Shown in pieces: positions 1 to 8,284 of a DNA stretch of 35,945 nucleotides. The DNA is taken from assembly GCA_947260025.1 (NCBI GenBank), contig CAMYON010000019.1, positions 1-35,945 of the forward strand, read 5' to 3'. Position 1 is the first letter of the stretch. The number at the start of each line of letters is the position of its first letter. The notes below the pieces were generated by a model that saw nothing but the letters and a program-made list of their open reading frames with translations, searched no databases and was not told the DNA's origin. This stretch comes from an uncultured Gammaproteobacteria bacterium. Its GTDB lineage: Bacteria > Pseudomonadota > Gammaproteobacteria > GCA-001735895. A program made the position numbers and the translations under genes.

Positions 1-2
1 TA

Positions 3-89
3 CTGCGAGAGGGTCGACTGGTCGGGCAGATCAGCCGCCACGACATCATGCGCGCGCTCGACGACCAGTATCTGCGCAACGCGACCTGA
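3..89 (+). CDS. CBS-domain protein, C-terminal fragment
   Basis: Only the last 28 residues are inside the window. They read LREGRLVGQISRHDIMRAL followed by a short tail and a TGA stop. The pattern 'G-x-L-V-G-x-I-S-x-x-D-I-x-R-A' is the typical end of a CBS domain, the adenosyl-ligand-binding module found in pairs. The rest of the protein lies to the left, so its full architecture cannot be judged. It converges on the kinase gene at 148 with a gap of under 60 bases. Confidence 0.6.
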   Translation: MREGRLVGQISRHDIMRALDDQYLRNAT

Positions 90-147
90 TTTTCGTACTG
101 CTCCTGGCGTGCGTCACCGACAGGCTGGCAGGCTCGCGGTGGTATCG

Positions 148-1878
148 TTACTCGGGTTTTTTCGGCAGCGTGAATTCAATCGTACAGCCCTGTCGTTCGC
201 CGTCCGATTCCACGCGAACGGTTCCACCATGGGCTTCAATAATGCGCTGCACCAGCGATAATCCGATTCCGGTACCGTCTATTTCGGTGTTTAGACGCTC
301 GAACAGGTTAAAGATACGCTCGTGATACATCGGGTCTATGCCGATACCGTTGTCCTCGACCCGGCAGACGATTTCATCGCCGTTCTCGACCGCGCTTATC
401 CTGATGCGCGGTGAAGGTTGATCGCCCATAAACTTGATCGCGTTTTCCAGCAGGTTTTGAAGCACCTCGAGCAGGCGCAGCCGGTCTCCCCAGTACTGTG
501 GCATGCTTTCGTCTGTTTCGAGCTCGATGCCGCAGGAAACTATTTTCTCGCGAACACTATCGACGGCGTTACGCACCAGGTAGCTTAGTGATCCGGCCTC
601 CGGTGGATTGACGATACGGCCGATCCGGCTGAGTTCAAGTAATCCTTCGAGCAGCTCTCCCATGTTTTCGGCTGCCTTTGCAATCTGGTTCAGGTCGTTT
701 TTTATTCTATCGCTGTCATTTGATTCTATCGCCTGCTGGAGCATGCCGATATAGCCGGTAATCGTCACCAGCGGTGACTTGAGATCGTGCGAGACGGTAT
801 ACACGAAGCGCTCCAGTTCGGCATTCTTGGCTTCGAGTTCTTCGGTCAAGACTTCCTGTTGCCTGCGAACGACTTCTTCTACGGTAACATCGCGTACGAT
901 GCAAATCACTTCGTCATCGCCGTACTTGATGATGCGGGCTTCGTAAGATTCGTCCCTGTTGGGTAGATCGAATCCATAAACAGAAATCCGGGCAGTTTCC
1001 AGCTCGGTTGCAATGGCATTCGATAATCCCTGCTTCACGGCCTCCGGAATCGGCATCTCGATCAGCGATTTGCCGACGATGTCGTTACCTGTCGAGGTCA
1101 TAATCGTTTGCCGGCCCCAGGATTCGAGGACTCTGCCATCAGCGCTTAGGCGCATTACCGAATCAGGGAGTGCCTTGAGCAAGTTATTCAGTTGCCGCTG
1201 GCTGCGCAGCAATTCCCGCTCGGACAAGTGCTGTCGCTTTAGAGAGAGATTGATCAGCCCCTGTGCCCACTGAATCAAGAAATAACCCAGCAGCGCCAGC
1301 AGCAGCAGAAAAACCACCAGGTTTCTGTTATCGCGACGGATAGTCGAGTCCAGGTTTTGCGTCAGTTTCTGGTACTCGAGATCATGCAGCCGCTCCAGTT
1401 GCTCCGCGCTCAATAGCAGGCTTTGCAATTGTATTCGCATGCGGTTTGCGGCGCTTTTATCAGCGGGATCTGTTTCGAAACCAGAAGAAAACAGAATATT
1501 CAACTGCGATCCCAGCTTGTCGGTAACCGAATTGAGCGAGCCGGTTTTTACCTGCAATGCCTGGATTGAATCGAGCAGGAACTGGAGTGAGTAGCCGGTA
1601 ACAGTCGGGTTATATTCGCCGCCGTACAAATCCCTGGTGCCTTGCCGTGAATCTGTCATCGTCGATGAAACCTGCATCAAATGAAGTTGCATATTAGCCA
1701 ACTCTTCCTTCATTTTTACGCTGTAAACAATAATCTGTTTGTGGTCGGCGGCATTCATGGAGATCGCGCGCTGTTTATTCTCCTGCCACAAAACCAGGCT
1801 GATACCGATGGCCAGCACCAGGAGCATGATTCCCAGGAACAGCATTTGCTGTCTGGTGGATCTCGAAAAAATCTGCAC
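148..1878 (-). CDS. PAS-containing membrane sensor histidine kinase
   Basis: This is a 576-residue sensor kinase. It has a membrane helix at about 12-32, a periplasmic domain at 33-185, and a second helix at 187-208. A PAS-like domain follows at about 230-335, then a HisKA segment with FVYTVSHDLKSPL (phospho-acceptor His364). The HATPase domain carries an N box (NLLENAIKF, from Asn476), a G1 box (DNGIGI, from Asp509), an F box (FNLFERL) and a G2 box (GTGIGL). All catalytic boxes are intact. The start is GTG, chosen because AGGA lies seven bases upstream, overlapping the stop of the preceding PhnD-like gene; the gap between them is nine bases. Co-translation with that binding protein suggests it supplies the sensory input. 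No response regulator is next to it. The ligand is unknown. A closely similar but broken kinase lies at the right end of the window. Confidence 0.93.
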   Translation of the reverse strand: MQIFSRSTRQQMLFLGIMLLVLAIGISLVLWQENKQRAISMNAADHKQIIVYSVKMKEELANMQLHLMQVSSTMTDSRQGTRDLYGGEYNPTVTGYSLQFLLDSIQALQVKTGSLNSVTDKLGSQLNILFSSGFETDPADKSAANRMRIQLQSLLLSAEQLERLHDLEYQKLTQNLDSTIRRDNRNLVVFLLLLALLGYFLIQWAQGLINLSLKRQHLSERELLRSQRQLNNLLKALPDSVMRLSADGRVLESWGRQTIMTSTGNDIVGKSLIEMPIPEAVKQGLSNAIATELETARISVYGFDLPNRDESYEARIIKYGDDEVICIVRDVTVEEVVRRQQEVLTEELEAKNAELERFVYTVSHDLKSPLVTITGYIGMLQQAIESNDSDRIKNDLNQIAKAAENMGELLEGLLELSRIGRIVNPPEAGSLSYLVRNAVDSVREKIVSCGIELETDESMPQYWGDRLRLLEVLQNLLENAIKFMGDQPSPRIRISAVENGDEIVCRVEDNGIGIDPMYHERIFNLFERLNTEIDGTGIGLSLVQRIIEAHGGTVRVESDGERQGCTIEFTLPKKPE

Positions 1879-1887
1879 GCTGTAATC

Positions 1888-2823
1888 CTAGTTCAGTTTG
1901 TCAGCTGTAAGCATCGCGTCGGTTTCCTGCGCAATATTTGCCAGCGACAGAAATTCGTCGGGATTGGCGGGTATGTAACCTATCGCGTTCAGGTTTTCTA
2001 AAATCCTGCTGTGGTCGGCATTGCTGGGTGAAAGCTGCAGAAAGGCATCACGAATGCTCGTATTGAAACCCTCGGCAAACTGCGGACGAATCGCCCAGAC
2101 ATAGTCGGCATACGGCGGCGTTTCCCAGAGAATCCTGATTTCATTCGGCTTGATCAGGCCTTTTTCCAGCATCGAGCGAACCGTTGTAGCATTGGCCGCA
2201 CCGACATCGACCTTGCCGTCTCGTACCCAGTAGGCGGTCTTGTCGTGAGCTCCCGAGTACAGGACCGAGCTGAAGAACGATTCCGGGGTAATACTTTTTT
2301 GTTGCAAAAAGTGCCTGGGCATCAGGTGGCCGGAAGTCGACAGACTCGAACCGAAGGCGATACTCCTGTTTTCGAGGCTTTCCAGGGTTTGTGCCGGATT
2401 GTCGGCTTTCACGATAAACAGGCTGGTGAATCGGGTATCGATGCGGCGCATCACCAACGGAATCGCGCCATCCCGTTGTCTTGCCTTGACGTAGCTGTAA
2501 CCGCCAAAGTAAGCGAGATCGACCTTTTGGTCATGAAAAAGCCGCAGTAAATCCGGGTAGGATTTGGGTACGATCAATTCACAGCTTAGTTGCAACTTCT
2601 CGGACAGGTAGTCCAGTACCGGTTCGAAGCGCTTTTTGAGCGTTTCAGGGTCCTGGTCGGGTAATACGCCGATCCGTAATGTCTTGGTTGACTCGATACT
2701 ACTGGTTTCAGGCGGTGTTTCGTTGTTTGTAAAAAACAACACGACGAGAATCAGGAAGACGACGCTGGCCAGGGCCAGCCTGTATCCGTGTTTTAGCATT
2801 TCGCGAGGTTTGTTTGTCGACAT
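1888..2823 (-). CDS. PhnD-like substrate-binding protein, membrane-anchored
   Basis: The 311-residue protein belongs to the PhnD / phosphate-phosphonate-type periplasmic binding family (type 2 binding fold). Supporting segments are IGVLPDQDPETLKKRFEPVLDY near residue 51 (given here with its variable end), 'VDLAYFGGYSYVKA' and 'AFGSSLSTSGHLMPRHFL', all typical of the family. The N-terminus has a hydrophobic helix at about 16-32 with no obvious signal-peptidase site, so it is probably tethered to the inner membrane and faces the periplasm. No ABC permease or ATPase gene lies beside it. Instead it sits nine bases ahead of a histidine kinase. That context argues for a sensory role rather than uptake. 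PhnD-type proteins outside phosphonate operons bind various small anions, so the ligand should not be assumed to be a phosphonate. Confidence 0.88.
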   Translation of the reverse strand: MSTNKPREMLKHGYRLALASVVFLILVVLFFTNNETPPETSSIESTKTLRIGVLPDQDPETLKKRFEPVLDYLSEKLQLSCELIVPKSYPDLLRLFHDQKVDLAYFGGYSYVKARQRDGAIPLVMRRIDTRFTSLFIVKADNPAQTLESLENRSIAFGSSLSTSGHLMPRHFLQQKSITPESFFSSVLYSGAHDKTAYWVRDGKVDVGAANATTVRSMLEKGLIKPNEIRILWETPPYADYVWAIRPQFAEGFNTSIRDAFLQLSPSNADHSRILENLNAIGYIPANPDEFLSLANIAQETDAMLTADKLN

Positions 2824-2993
2824 TTCTGATAATCAAGTAAGAATGAAAACATACGCCAGGAATATGAGCGCATATCTTAAATCTAGCAGCCGATCAATAT
2901 AATGTGATTGATGCCGCTCGGGTTTAGCGCAGATCTTAAGCATTTTTGCGTTTTTCGGATTCCCGGGACGCGCTAGATTGCTCGACTGAACGC

Positions 2994-4190
2994 TCAATCC
3001 AGGGCCTGGTAAACCGCGTTGCGAAAATCCCGCCTGCCGGGGTGGTGCAGCGACGGCAGGTATTGCTGCATCAGGATTGCCACCAGCCGTTGTGCGGGAT
3101 CGATCCAGCAATAGGTGTCGGCCATGCCGCCCCAGCCGAAGTCGCCGCGCGAGCCCGCCGCCGCGGTATTGGCCGGATCCATGTTGATGCAGTAGCCGAG
3201 ACCGAAGCCGTAACCGCTGAAATCTCCCCTGGCGACTCCGTTGAAATCGAGCGGCAGCAAGTTTTCGGGTAAATGATTACGCGTCATCAACGCCACGGTT
3301 TCGGGTTGTATGATGCGGCGCCCATCGAGTTCGCCGCGATTCAGCATCATCTGCGCAAAACGCCAGTAATCGCCCGCGGTCGAGGTCAGTCCGCCACCGC
3401 CCGAATGCAGCCGCACCGGGATTCCCGAAATTGCCGAAATGAATGGTGAGCTGTCGTTGCGCTCGAGCTGCGCCAGCGGATCGTCCTCGCGGCAGCCGTA
3501 GAGCGTGGCGAAGCGGTCGATTTTATCCGCGCTGACTTCGAAAGCGGTATCGACCATGCCGAGCGGATCGAAAATAAACTGTTGCAAGTAATCGGCGAAC
3601 GGCATGCCGCTGATCAGTTCGACCAGGTAACCGCAAATGTCGGTTGCGATGCTGTAGTGCCAAAGCGTTCCGGGCTGCGCCACCAGTGGGAACTCGAGCA
3701 GGGTTTGCAGCAACTGTTCCATGCTCTGGTCGTGGATGCGTTCGCGCCAGATTTTGGCGTACAGCTGGTCGACCGGGTACTTGTCCGGTTCGAAGCCGTA
3801 GCTGAATCCGGCGGTGTGGGTCAGCAATTGGCGAATCGTGATATCCGATTCGATCTTACCCTGCTGGTAAACCTCGAGCTCCGCCAGCGCCGGTATCCAG
3901 CGTTTGGCGGTATCGTCCAGCTGAAAATGTCCCCGTTCCATCAGGGTCATCAGCGCCACGCTGGTAATCGGCTTGGTCATCGAGTAAATGCGGAAGATCG
4001 TATCTTCGCGGATCGGGGTCTGGCTTTCGATATCGGCCTGGCCGTAGCAGGACAGGTGCGCTATCTGCCCGTGGCGGCTTACCAGGGTCAGCATGCCAGC
4101 CGATTTTCCTGCGTCCACGTAGTCCCGCATCATGCGGTCGATACCGCCCTGGCTGAATCCACATGAGAGGCCGCTTTGGGTAGCTGTCAT
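2994..4190 (-). CDS. class C beta-lactamase-type serine hydrolase / esterase
   Basis: The 398-residue protein has the serine beta-lactamase / penicillin-binding fold of the EstB-like esterase group. The nucleophile motif is S70-M-T-K73 (in FRIYSMTKPITS). The second motif is Y181-S-I-A (WHYSIATDICG), the form usual in esterases rather than the YxN of true AmpC enzymes. A WGG-type third motif is present (FGWGGMADTYCW). There is no signal peptide, so it is probably cytoplasmic; this and the YSxA motif argue against antibiotic resistance. Its ATG overlaps the stop of the aminotransferase gene by four bases (ATGA), so translation is likely coupled. It is the last gene of a four-gene operon. Substrate unknown; family members hydrolyse esters, amides or peptides. 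Confidence 0.9.
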   Translation of the reverse strand: MTATQSGLSCGFSQGGIDRMMRDYVDAGKSAGMLTLVSRHGQIAHLSCYGQADIESQTPIREDTIFRIYSMTKPITSVALMTLMERGHFQLDDTAKRWIPALAELEVYQQGKIESDITIRQLLTHTAGFSYGFEPDKYPVDQLYAKIWRERIHDQSMEQLLQTLLEFPLVAQPGTLWHYSIATDICGYLVELISGMPFADYLQQFIFDPLGMVDTAFEVSADKIDRFATLYGCREDDPLAQLERNDSSPFISAISGIPVRLHSGGGGLTSTAGDYWRFAQMMLNRGELDGRRIIQPETVALMTRNHLPENLLPLDFNGVARGDFSGYGFGLGYCINMDPANTAAAGSRGDFGWGGMADTYCWIDPAQRLVAILMQQYLPSLHHPGRRDFRNAVYQALD

Positions 4191-5476
4191 ATTTGCAGCT
4201 GCGCCAGGGCAGTGTCGATGGCGGCAATCGCCCGGTCGGCGTCGGATCTGGAGAAGGGCAGCGGTGGGCGCAGCTTCAGGATCTGCCCGTAGCGTCCCGA
4301 CGTGCCGGTTATCACGCCCTGTTCGGCAATCAGGCTGCCCAGGTGTCGCATCTGTTGCGCGTTAAACCCTTCCCTGGATTCGCGATCCAGAACCATGTCG
4401 AGGCCCCAGAACAGGCCGAAGCCCTGGACGTCGCCGATCGTTTCATGGCGCGTTGCCAGTTCGCGCAGCCCCGCCTCCAGGTAAGTCCCGCTGTCGTGCG
4501 CATTCTGCAGCAGACCCTCGCTTTCGATGACCTCGATCACCGCCTTGCCGACCGCGGCCGATACCGGATTGCCGCCAAAGGTGTTGAAATAATGGTACTT
4601 GCGCGAGTAGTTTTCGATGATGTCACGGGTGGTCGACATCAGCGACAGTGGATGCCCGGCGCCCATCGGTTTGCCGCAGGTCAGGATATCGGGCTGCAGT
4701 CCGTAATTGTCGCTATGCCACCAGTTTTGCCCGCTGCGACAGTAGCCCGCCTGCACTTCGTCGGCAATCACCAGCCCGCCGCGCTTGCGCACCTCGGCGG
4801 CGAGCCCGAGCAGGTATTCCCGGGGCACGGCCAGCGGGCCGTTGGAATCCCAGGCCAGGTCGATCACGACCGCCGCGGGTTTGTGCCCGCGCCGCTCCAG
4901 CGCGTCGAGTTGCTGGCACGCCAGCTCCAGGTATTTCTGGCCCGCTTCCGGGTCGTCGCGGCGATAAGGGCCGCGATAGAGGTTGGGCGGTTCGATCACG
5001 CCCAGCCATTCGGGTCGATCCGCGGCGGGATAGCTATCGGTCGAGAGGTGGCGCGTCAGCTCGGACACCCCGTGGTAGGAGGCTTCGGTGACAATTACGC
5101 CCTGGTTGCCGGTGACGTGGCGTGCGATTTGTACCGCGAGGTCATTGGCTTCGCTGCCGGTACAGGTGAAGATGCAGATCTCGAGATCGCCGGGCAGTCT
5201 CTCCACCAGCATCTCACCGAGCTCGACCACAGTTTGGTGCAGGTAGCGCGTATGCGTATTGAGCGTCGCGGCCTGGTTACACAACGCCTCGACCACGTGC
5301 GGATGGCAGTGCCCGACCGAGACCACGTTGTTGTAACAATCGAGATATTCCCGGCCGCCAGCGTCCCACAGCGATGTGCCCGAGCCGCGAACCAGGTGCA
5401 GCGGTTCATCGAAGAAACTCTGATAGGTCGGGCCGAGCGTTTTCATGCGTCGCGCGATCAGTTCCTGCTTGTTCAT
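4187..5476 (-). CDS. class-III PLP-dependent aminotransferase (AGXT2-like)
   Basis: The 429-residue enzyme is a fold-type I PLP enzyme of the class-III omega-aminotransferase family. It shows the substrate/cofactor segment TCTGSEANDLAVQIAR, the Asp239 motif LVIADEVQAGYCRSG, and the PLP lysine K269 in ILTCGKPMGAGHPLS. The N-terminal features (GREYLDCYNNVVSVGHCHPH) resemble the AGXT2-like subgroup. That subgroup includes alanine-glyoxylate aminotransferase 2 and the ethanolamine-phosphate / phosphohydroxylysine phospho-lyases, so it could be either a transaminase or a lyase. It lies between an MBL hydrolase and a serine hydrolase in one operon. An open frame of the same length runs antisense to it but is a GC-rich shadow. 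Family assignment is firm, substrate is not. Confidence 0.93.
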   Translation of the reverse strand: MNKQELIARRMKTLGPTYQSFFDEPLHLVRGSGTSLWDAGGREYLDCYNNVVSVGHCHPHVVEALCNQAATLNTHTRYLHQTVVELGEMLVERLPGDLEICIFTCTGSEANDLAVQIARHVTGNQGVIVTEASYHGVSELTRHLSTDSYPAADRPEWLGVIEPPNLYRGPYRRDDPEAGQKYLELACQQLDALERRGHKPAAVVIDLAWDSNGPLAVPREYLLGLAAEVRKRGGLVIADEVQAGYCRSGQNWWHSDNYGLQPDILTCGKPMGAGHPLSLMSTTRDIIENYSRKYHYFNTFGGNPVSAAVGKAVIEVIESEGLLQNAHDSGTYLEAGLRELATRHETIGDVQGFGLFWGLDMVLDRESREGFNAQQMRHLGSLIAEQGVITGTSGRYGQILKLRPPLPFSRSDADRAIAAIDTALAQLQI

Positions 5477-5501
5477 AGATAGTGGTTCGATTTAATCGTG
5501 G

Positions 5502-6386
5502 CTAATTGATGCTGACACGGGTTTCGCCGCCCAGCACCGGCTTGTGCAAACTGATCGTCATGCCTTCGGCCGCGCAGACGCTGCGCGTCGGCGTACGGTT
5601 AGACCTGAGATAGATTTCGTTTTCGAGCTGTATTTCGTCGAGTTCGGAATCGCTGCGATCGGGATCGTGGTGAAACATCACCAGCGTCCCGACTTCGGCA
5701 TCGGTAGCCAGCTGCCTTACCTGGGAAATCAGGCTATGGCCCCAGCCGTGTTTGTGCGGCATGTCGTCCTCGGTGTACTGCGCATCGTGGATCAGTACGT
5801 CGACGCCGTGCAGGTAATTAACCCACTGATCGTAGTTGGTGACAGGCGTGTTCGGTGGATCGAGTTCGTTATCGGTGACGTAGGCGCAGCTGGCGCCGTT
5901 TTCGTTGATCTTGAAGGCAACGCCGCCGCCCGGATGATTCAATTGTTGCTTGACGACCTGGATACCCTCGCGCTCGTAAAGCTCGCTTTCGATTCCCTTG
6001 AATTTCGAAAAGCTATTCGATGGCAGGTCACTCGCCCTGACCGGGAAATGGGTTCCATCCATTTGGTCGAACAGCTTGCTTAGCAGCTTGCGACCGGACT
6101 CGATGCTGATGTAGACGTGAATATCGCGGTCTGGCTGGTAAATCGGCTCGAAAAACGGGTAACCCTGGATATGATCCCAGTGCCCGTGTGACAGCAGGAT
6201 ATTGGTGGGTGTCGACTTTTTCGCCAGCTCGCGTCCGAGCAGCCGGATACCGGTGCCCGCGTCGAGGATCAGGTCGTGACCGGTTTCCAGCTCGATATGA
6301 ATGCATGACGTGTTACCGCCGTACTTCGCTGTCAGCGGTCCGGGAGCCGCGGTCGAGCCGCGCACACCGTAAAAGGTAATAATCAT
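5502..6386 (-). CDS. MBL-fold metallo-hydrolase, PhnP-like phosphodiesterase
   Basis: The 294-residue protein has the metallo-beta-lactamase fold. The metal motif is H67-G-H69-W-D71-H72 (LLSHGHWDHIQG). Further ligand candidates are in NHPGGG, DVLIHDAQYTEDD and MFHHDPDRSD. The opening segment ITFYGVRGSTAAPG and KYGGNTSC are characteristic of the COG1235-type group related to PhnP and other cyclic-phosphate phosphodiesterases. No signal peptide, so it is cytoplasmic. It follows the DMT transporter by 12 bases and precedes the aminotransferase by 25. Despite the PhnP resemblance there are no C-P lyase genes here, so a role in phosphonate breakdown is not shown. Confidence 0.88.
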   Translation of the reverse strand: MIITFYGVRGSTAAPGPLTAKYGGNTSCIHIELETGHDLILDAGTGIRLLGRELAKKSTPTNILLSHGHWDHIQGYPFFEPIYQPDRDIHVYISIESGRKLLSKLFDQMDGTHFPVRASDLPSNSFSKFKGIESELYEREGIQVVKQQLNHPGGGVAFKINENGASCAYVTDNELDPPNTPVTNYDQWVNYLHGVDVLIHDAQYTEDDMPHKHGWGHSLISQVRQLATDAEVGTLVMFHHDPDRSDSELDEIQLENEIYLRSNRTPTRSVCAAEGMTISLHKPVLGGETRVSIN

Positions 6387-6398
6387 TTCAACCCGCGG

Positions 6399-7328
6399 CT
6401 ACGAGATTGATTCGGTCGTCGCGGCTGCATTGATTTCATTGGCTTCATCCCCGTTATCCGGATTGACCAGTAGTAATCCGAGCAACATCACGATCACCGA
6501 TATCCAGACCCAGAGGGTATGTTGCTCCGAAAAAATCATGATACCCCAGATCACACCCGAAATCGTCACGACATAGGCGCACTGGCTGGCAAAAACCGGG
6601 CCCGAACTCTTGATCGTATAGAAAAACATCGCGTATGCGAGGCTGCTGCCAACCGCGATGCCGCCGATCGCGAGGCCGGCATCGCTTGCCAGCCAGGTCC
6701 AGGATTCGTCGAGGTCGAGGTAGATGGCCAGCGGAAACTGTATCAGACTGGCGACTACGTTGGAGGCGAAAAGCAGTTCGCGAATGTCGATTAGCGGTGG
6801 AATGCCGCGGCTGATGTAGACGTTTTCGATCGCGTAAAGCACCGAACACAACACCACCAGCAGGATCCAGAAACTGGCGTCGTCGCTGCTCAGGCCCTGG
6901 TCGGGAATCACCAGTAACAGGATTGCAATCATGCCGAGCACGATGCCGACCAGGCGCCGCGCGATAACCGATTCGAAGCGCAGCACCAGCATGATGGCGT
7001 AGGTGAACAAAGGTACGGTCGAGACCGTAATCGCCAGGATTCCCGCCGACAGGTGCGGCGCGGCGTAGTAGTAAAACAGGTTGGGGGCGGTGATGCCGAC
7101 CAGCGCCAGTACCACGTAGTGGCGCAGGTTCTTGAAGTCGAACAGGGTAATCCGCCCGAGCAGACAAATGACCAGCATAATCGCGGCGGTCAACAACACG
7201 TGCCAGGCCGACAGGCCCAGCGGATGCGCGCCCCCGGCGGTGGCAATCAGGGCCAGCGAAAATGTTGCACCCCAGATGCCGCCGGAGGCGAGAATCAGCA
7301 GGTAGGGGAAGAGTCGATGTTCGGTCAT
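6399..7328 (-). CDS. DMT-superfamily EamA transporter
   Basis: This is a ten-helix membrane protein of about 309 residues with two EamA repeats, typical of drug/metabolite exporters. Recognisable pieces are the N-terminal LASGGIWGATFSLALIA and the second-repeat GSSLAYAMFFYTIKSSGPV. I place the start at the ATG at 7328 (protein begins MTEHRLFPYLL). A longer reading to 7457 would add a basic, non-hydrophobic 43-residue leader and would run across the start of the divergent crotonase gene. It is the first gene of the operon running to 2994. It may export a product of, or import a substrate for, the aminotransferase and hydrolases downstream. Which compound is unknown. Confidence 0.88.
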   Translation of the reverse strand: MTEHRLFPYLLILASGGIWGATFSLALIATAGGAHPLGLSAWHVLLTAAIMLVICLLGRITLFDFKNLRHYVVLALVGITAPNLFYYYAAPHLSAGILAITVSTVPLFTYAIMLVLRFESVIARRLVGIVLGMIAILLLVIPDQGLSSDDASFWILLVVLCSVLYAIENVYISRGIPPLIDIRELLFASNVVASLIQFPLAIYLDLDESWTWLASDAGLAIGGIAVGSSLAYAMFFYTIKSSGPVFASQCAYVVTISGVIWGIMIFSEQHTLWVWISVIVMLLGLLLVNPDNGDEANEINAAATTESIS

Positions 7329-7455
7329 GTAACCGTTATGATTCGATATGCGCTCCGGAAAGCGTCGATTATAGTGATCAATGCGGCGTCTCGATATGTA
7401 TTTTTTGGCGCCAGTCGACGACAATCGGCTCCAGGCGAACGCAAACGAGGGTGAC

Positions 7456-8205
7456 ATGAGCTACCAAACCGTGGAGTACGACGTCAGCGACCAGGTCGCG
7501 ACTATTCGCCTGAACCGCCCCGAATGCCTGAACGCGATGAACCGGCAACTGGTCGACGACGTTGCGCGGGCGTTTCACCAGGCCAATCGTGACGCGCAGG
7601 CGCGGACGATCCTGTTTTGTGGCGCCGGCCGCGCGTTTTGCGCCGGCGACGACCGCCGTACGCACCAGCATTTTGTCGACGAGGCCAGCGCGCGCGAATT
7701 CGTCGACGCGATCCAGCAGGCGACGCGTGAGATTCTGTTCGGGGAAAAAATCGTGGTCGGCGCGATCCAGGGCTGGGCCGTTGGCGGCGGTTTCGAATGG
7801 GCGCTCAACTGCGATTTTTCGGTCTGGGGCCAGGGCGCCAGGGCGTTTTTTCCCGAGGTTTCGCTGAACCTGTTGGTAACCGGTGGCATCACGTCGCTGC
7901 TGCCGGCGATGGTGGGGCTCAGCAAGGCGCGTGAAATGTTGCTGCTGGGAGAACGTTACGACGCCGCGGCGCTGCAGGATATGGGTATCGCCTGGCGCGT
8001 GGTCGACGATGATGCGCTGCTGACGGAGGCGCGGGCGCTGGCGTCGCGACTGGCAATGTTACCGCTGCATTCGTCGCGCGCAATCAAGCGGGTCCTGAAC
8101 CAGGTGGCGACACAGTCTATCGAGACCGCGTTGCAACTCGAGACCGAGGCCACGGTGACCGGTTTTCTGGATCCGGAAACCACGCGCTTATTGCAGGATT
8201 TTTGA
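7456..8205 (+). CDS. enoyl-CoA hydratase/isomerase (crotonase) family
   Basis: The 249-residue protein has the crotonase fold. The oxyanion-hole segments are GAGRAFCAGDD and QGWAVGGGFEWALNCD. Both catalytic glutamates of hydratases appear to be present: one in FFPEVSLN and one in KAREMLLLGE. The start is the ATG at 7456 (MSYQTVEYDV), preceded by GAGG; an upstream in-frame ATG at 7381 would add 25 unlikely residues. It is divergent from the DMT gene, with about 127 bases between starts. It is followed after 79 bases by an aldehyde dehydrogenase. Likely acts on a short acyl-CoA; substrate unknown. Confidence 0.9.
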   Translation: MSYQTVEYDVSDQVATIRLNRPECLNAMNRQLVDDVARAFHQANRDAQARTILFCGAGRAFCAGDDRRTHQHFVDEASAREFVDAIQQATREILFGEKIVVGAIQGWAVGGGFEWALNCDFSVWGQGARAFFPEVSLNLLVTGGITSLLPAMVGLSKAREMLLLGERYDAAALQDMGIAWRVVDDDALLTEARALASRLAMLPLHSSRAIKRVLNQVATQSIETALQLETEATVTGFLDPETTRLLQDF

Positions 8206-8284
8206 GAATTTACTTGCACAAAAATGCGCTTCGCGGCACATTTCACCTTCTGTAATACTCACCCTTTTCCTGGATCGGATTAGC

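Noticed and set aside
2994-4190. Antibiotic-resistance beta-lactamase (AmpC)
   Set aside because: YSxA replaces the YxN motif and there is no signal peptide, which fits an esterase-type serine hydrolase.
4193-5482. 429-residue open frame antisense to the aminotransferase
   Set aside because: It mirrors the whole aminotransferase gene, is low in recognisable motifs, and arises because GC-rich codons on one strand avoid stops on the other.
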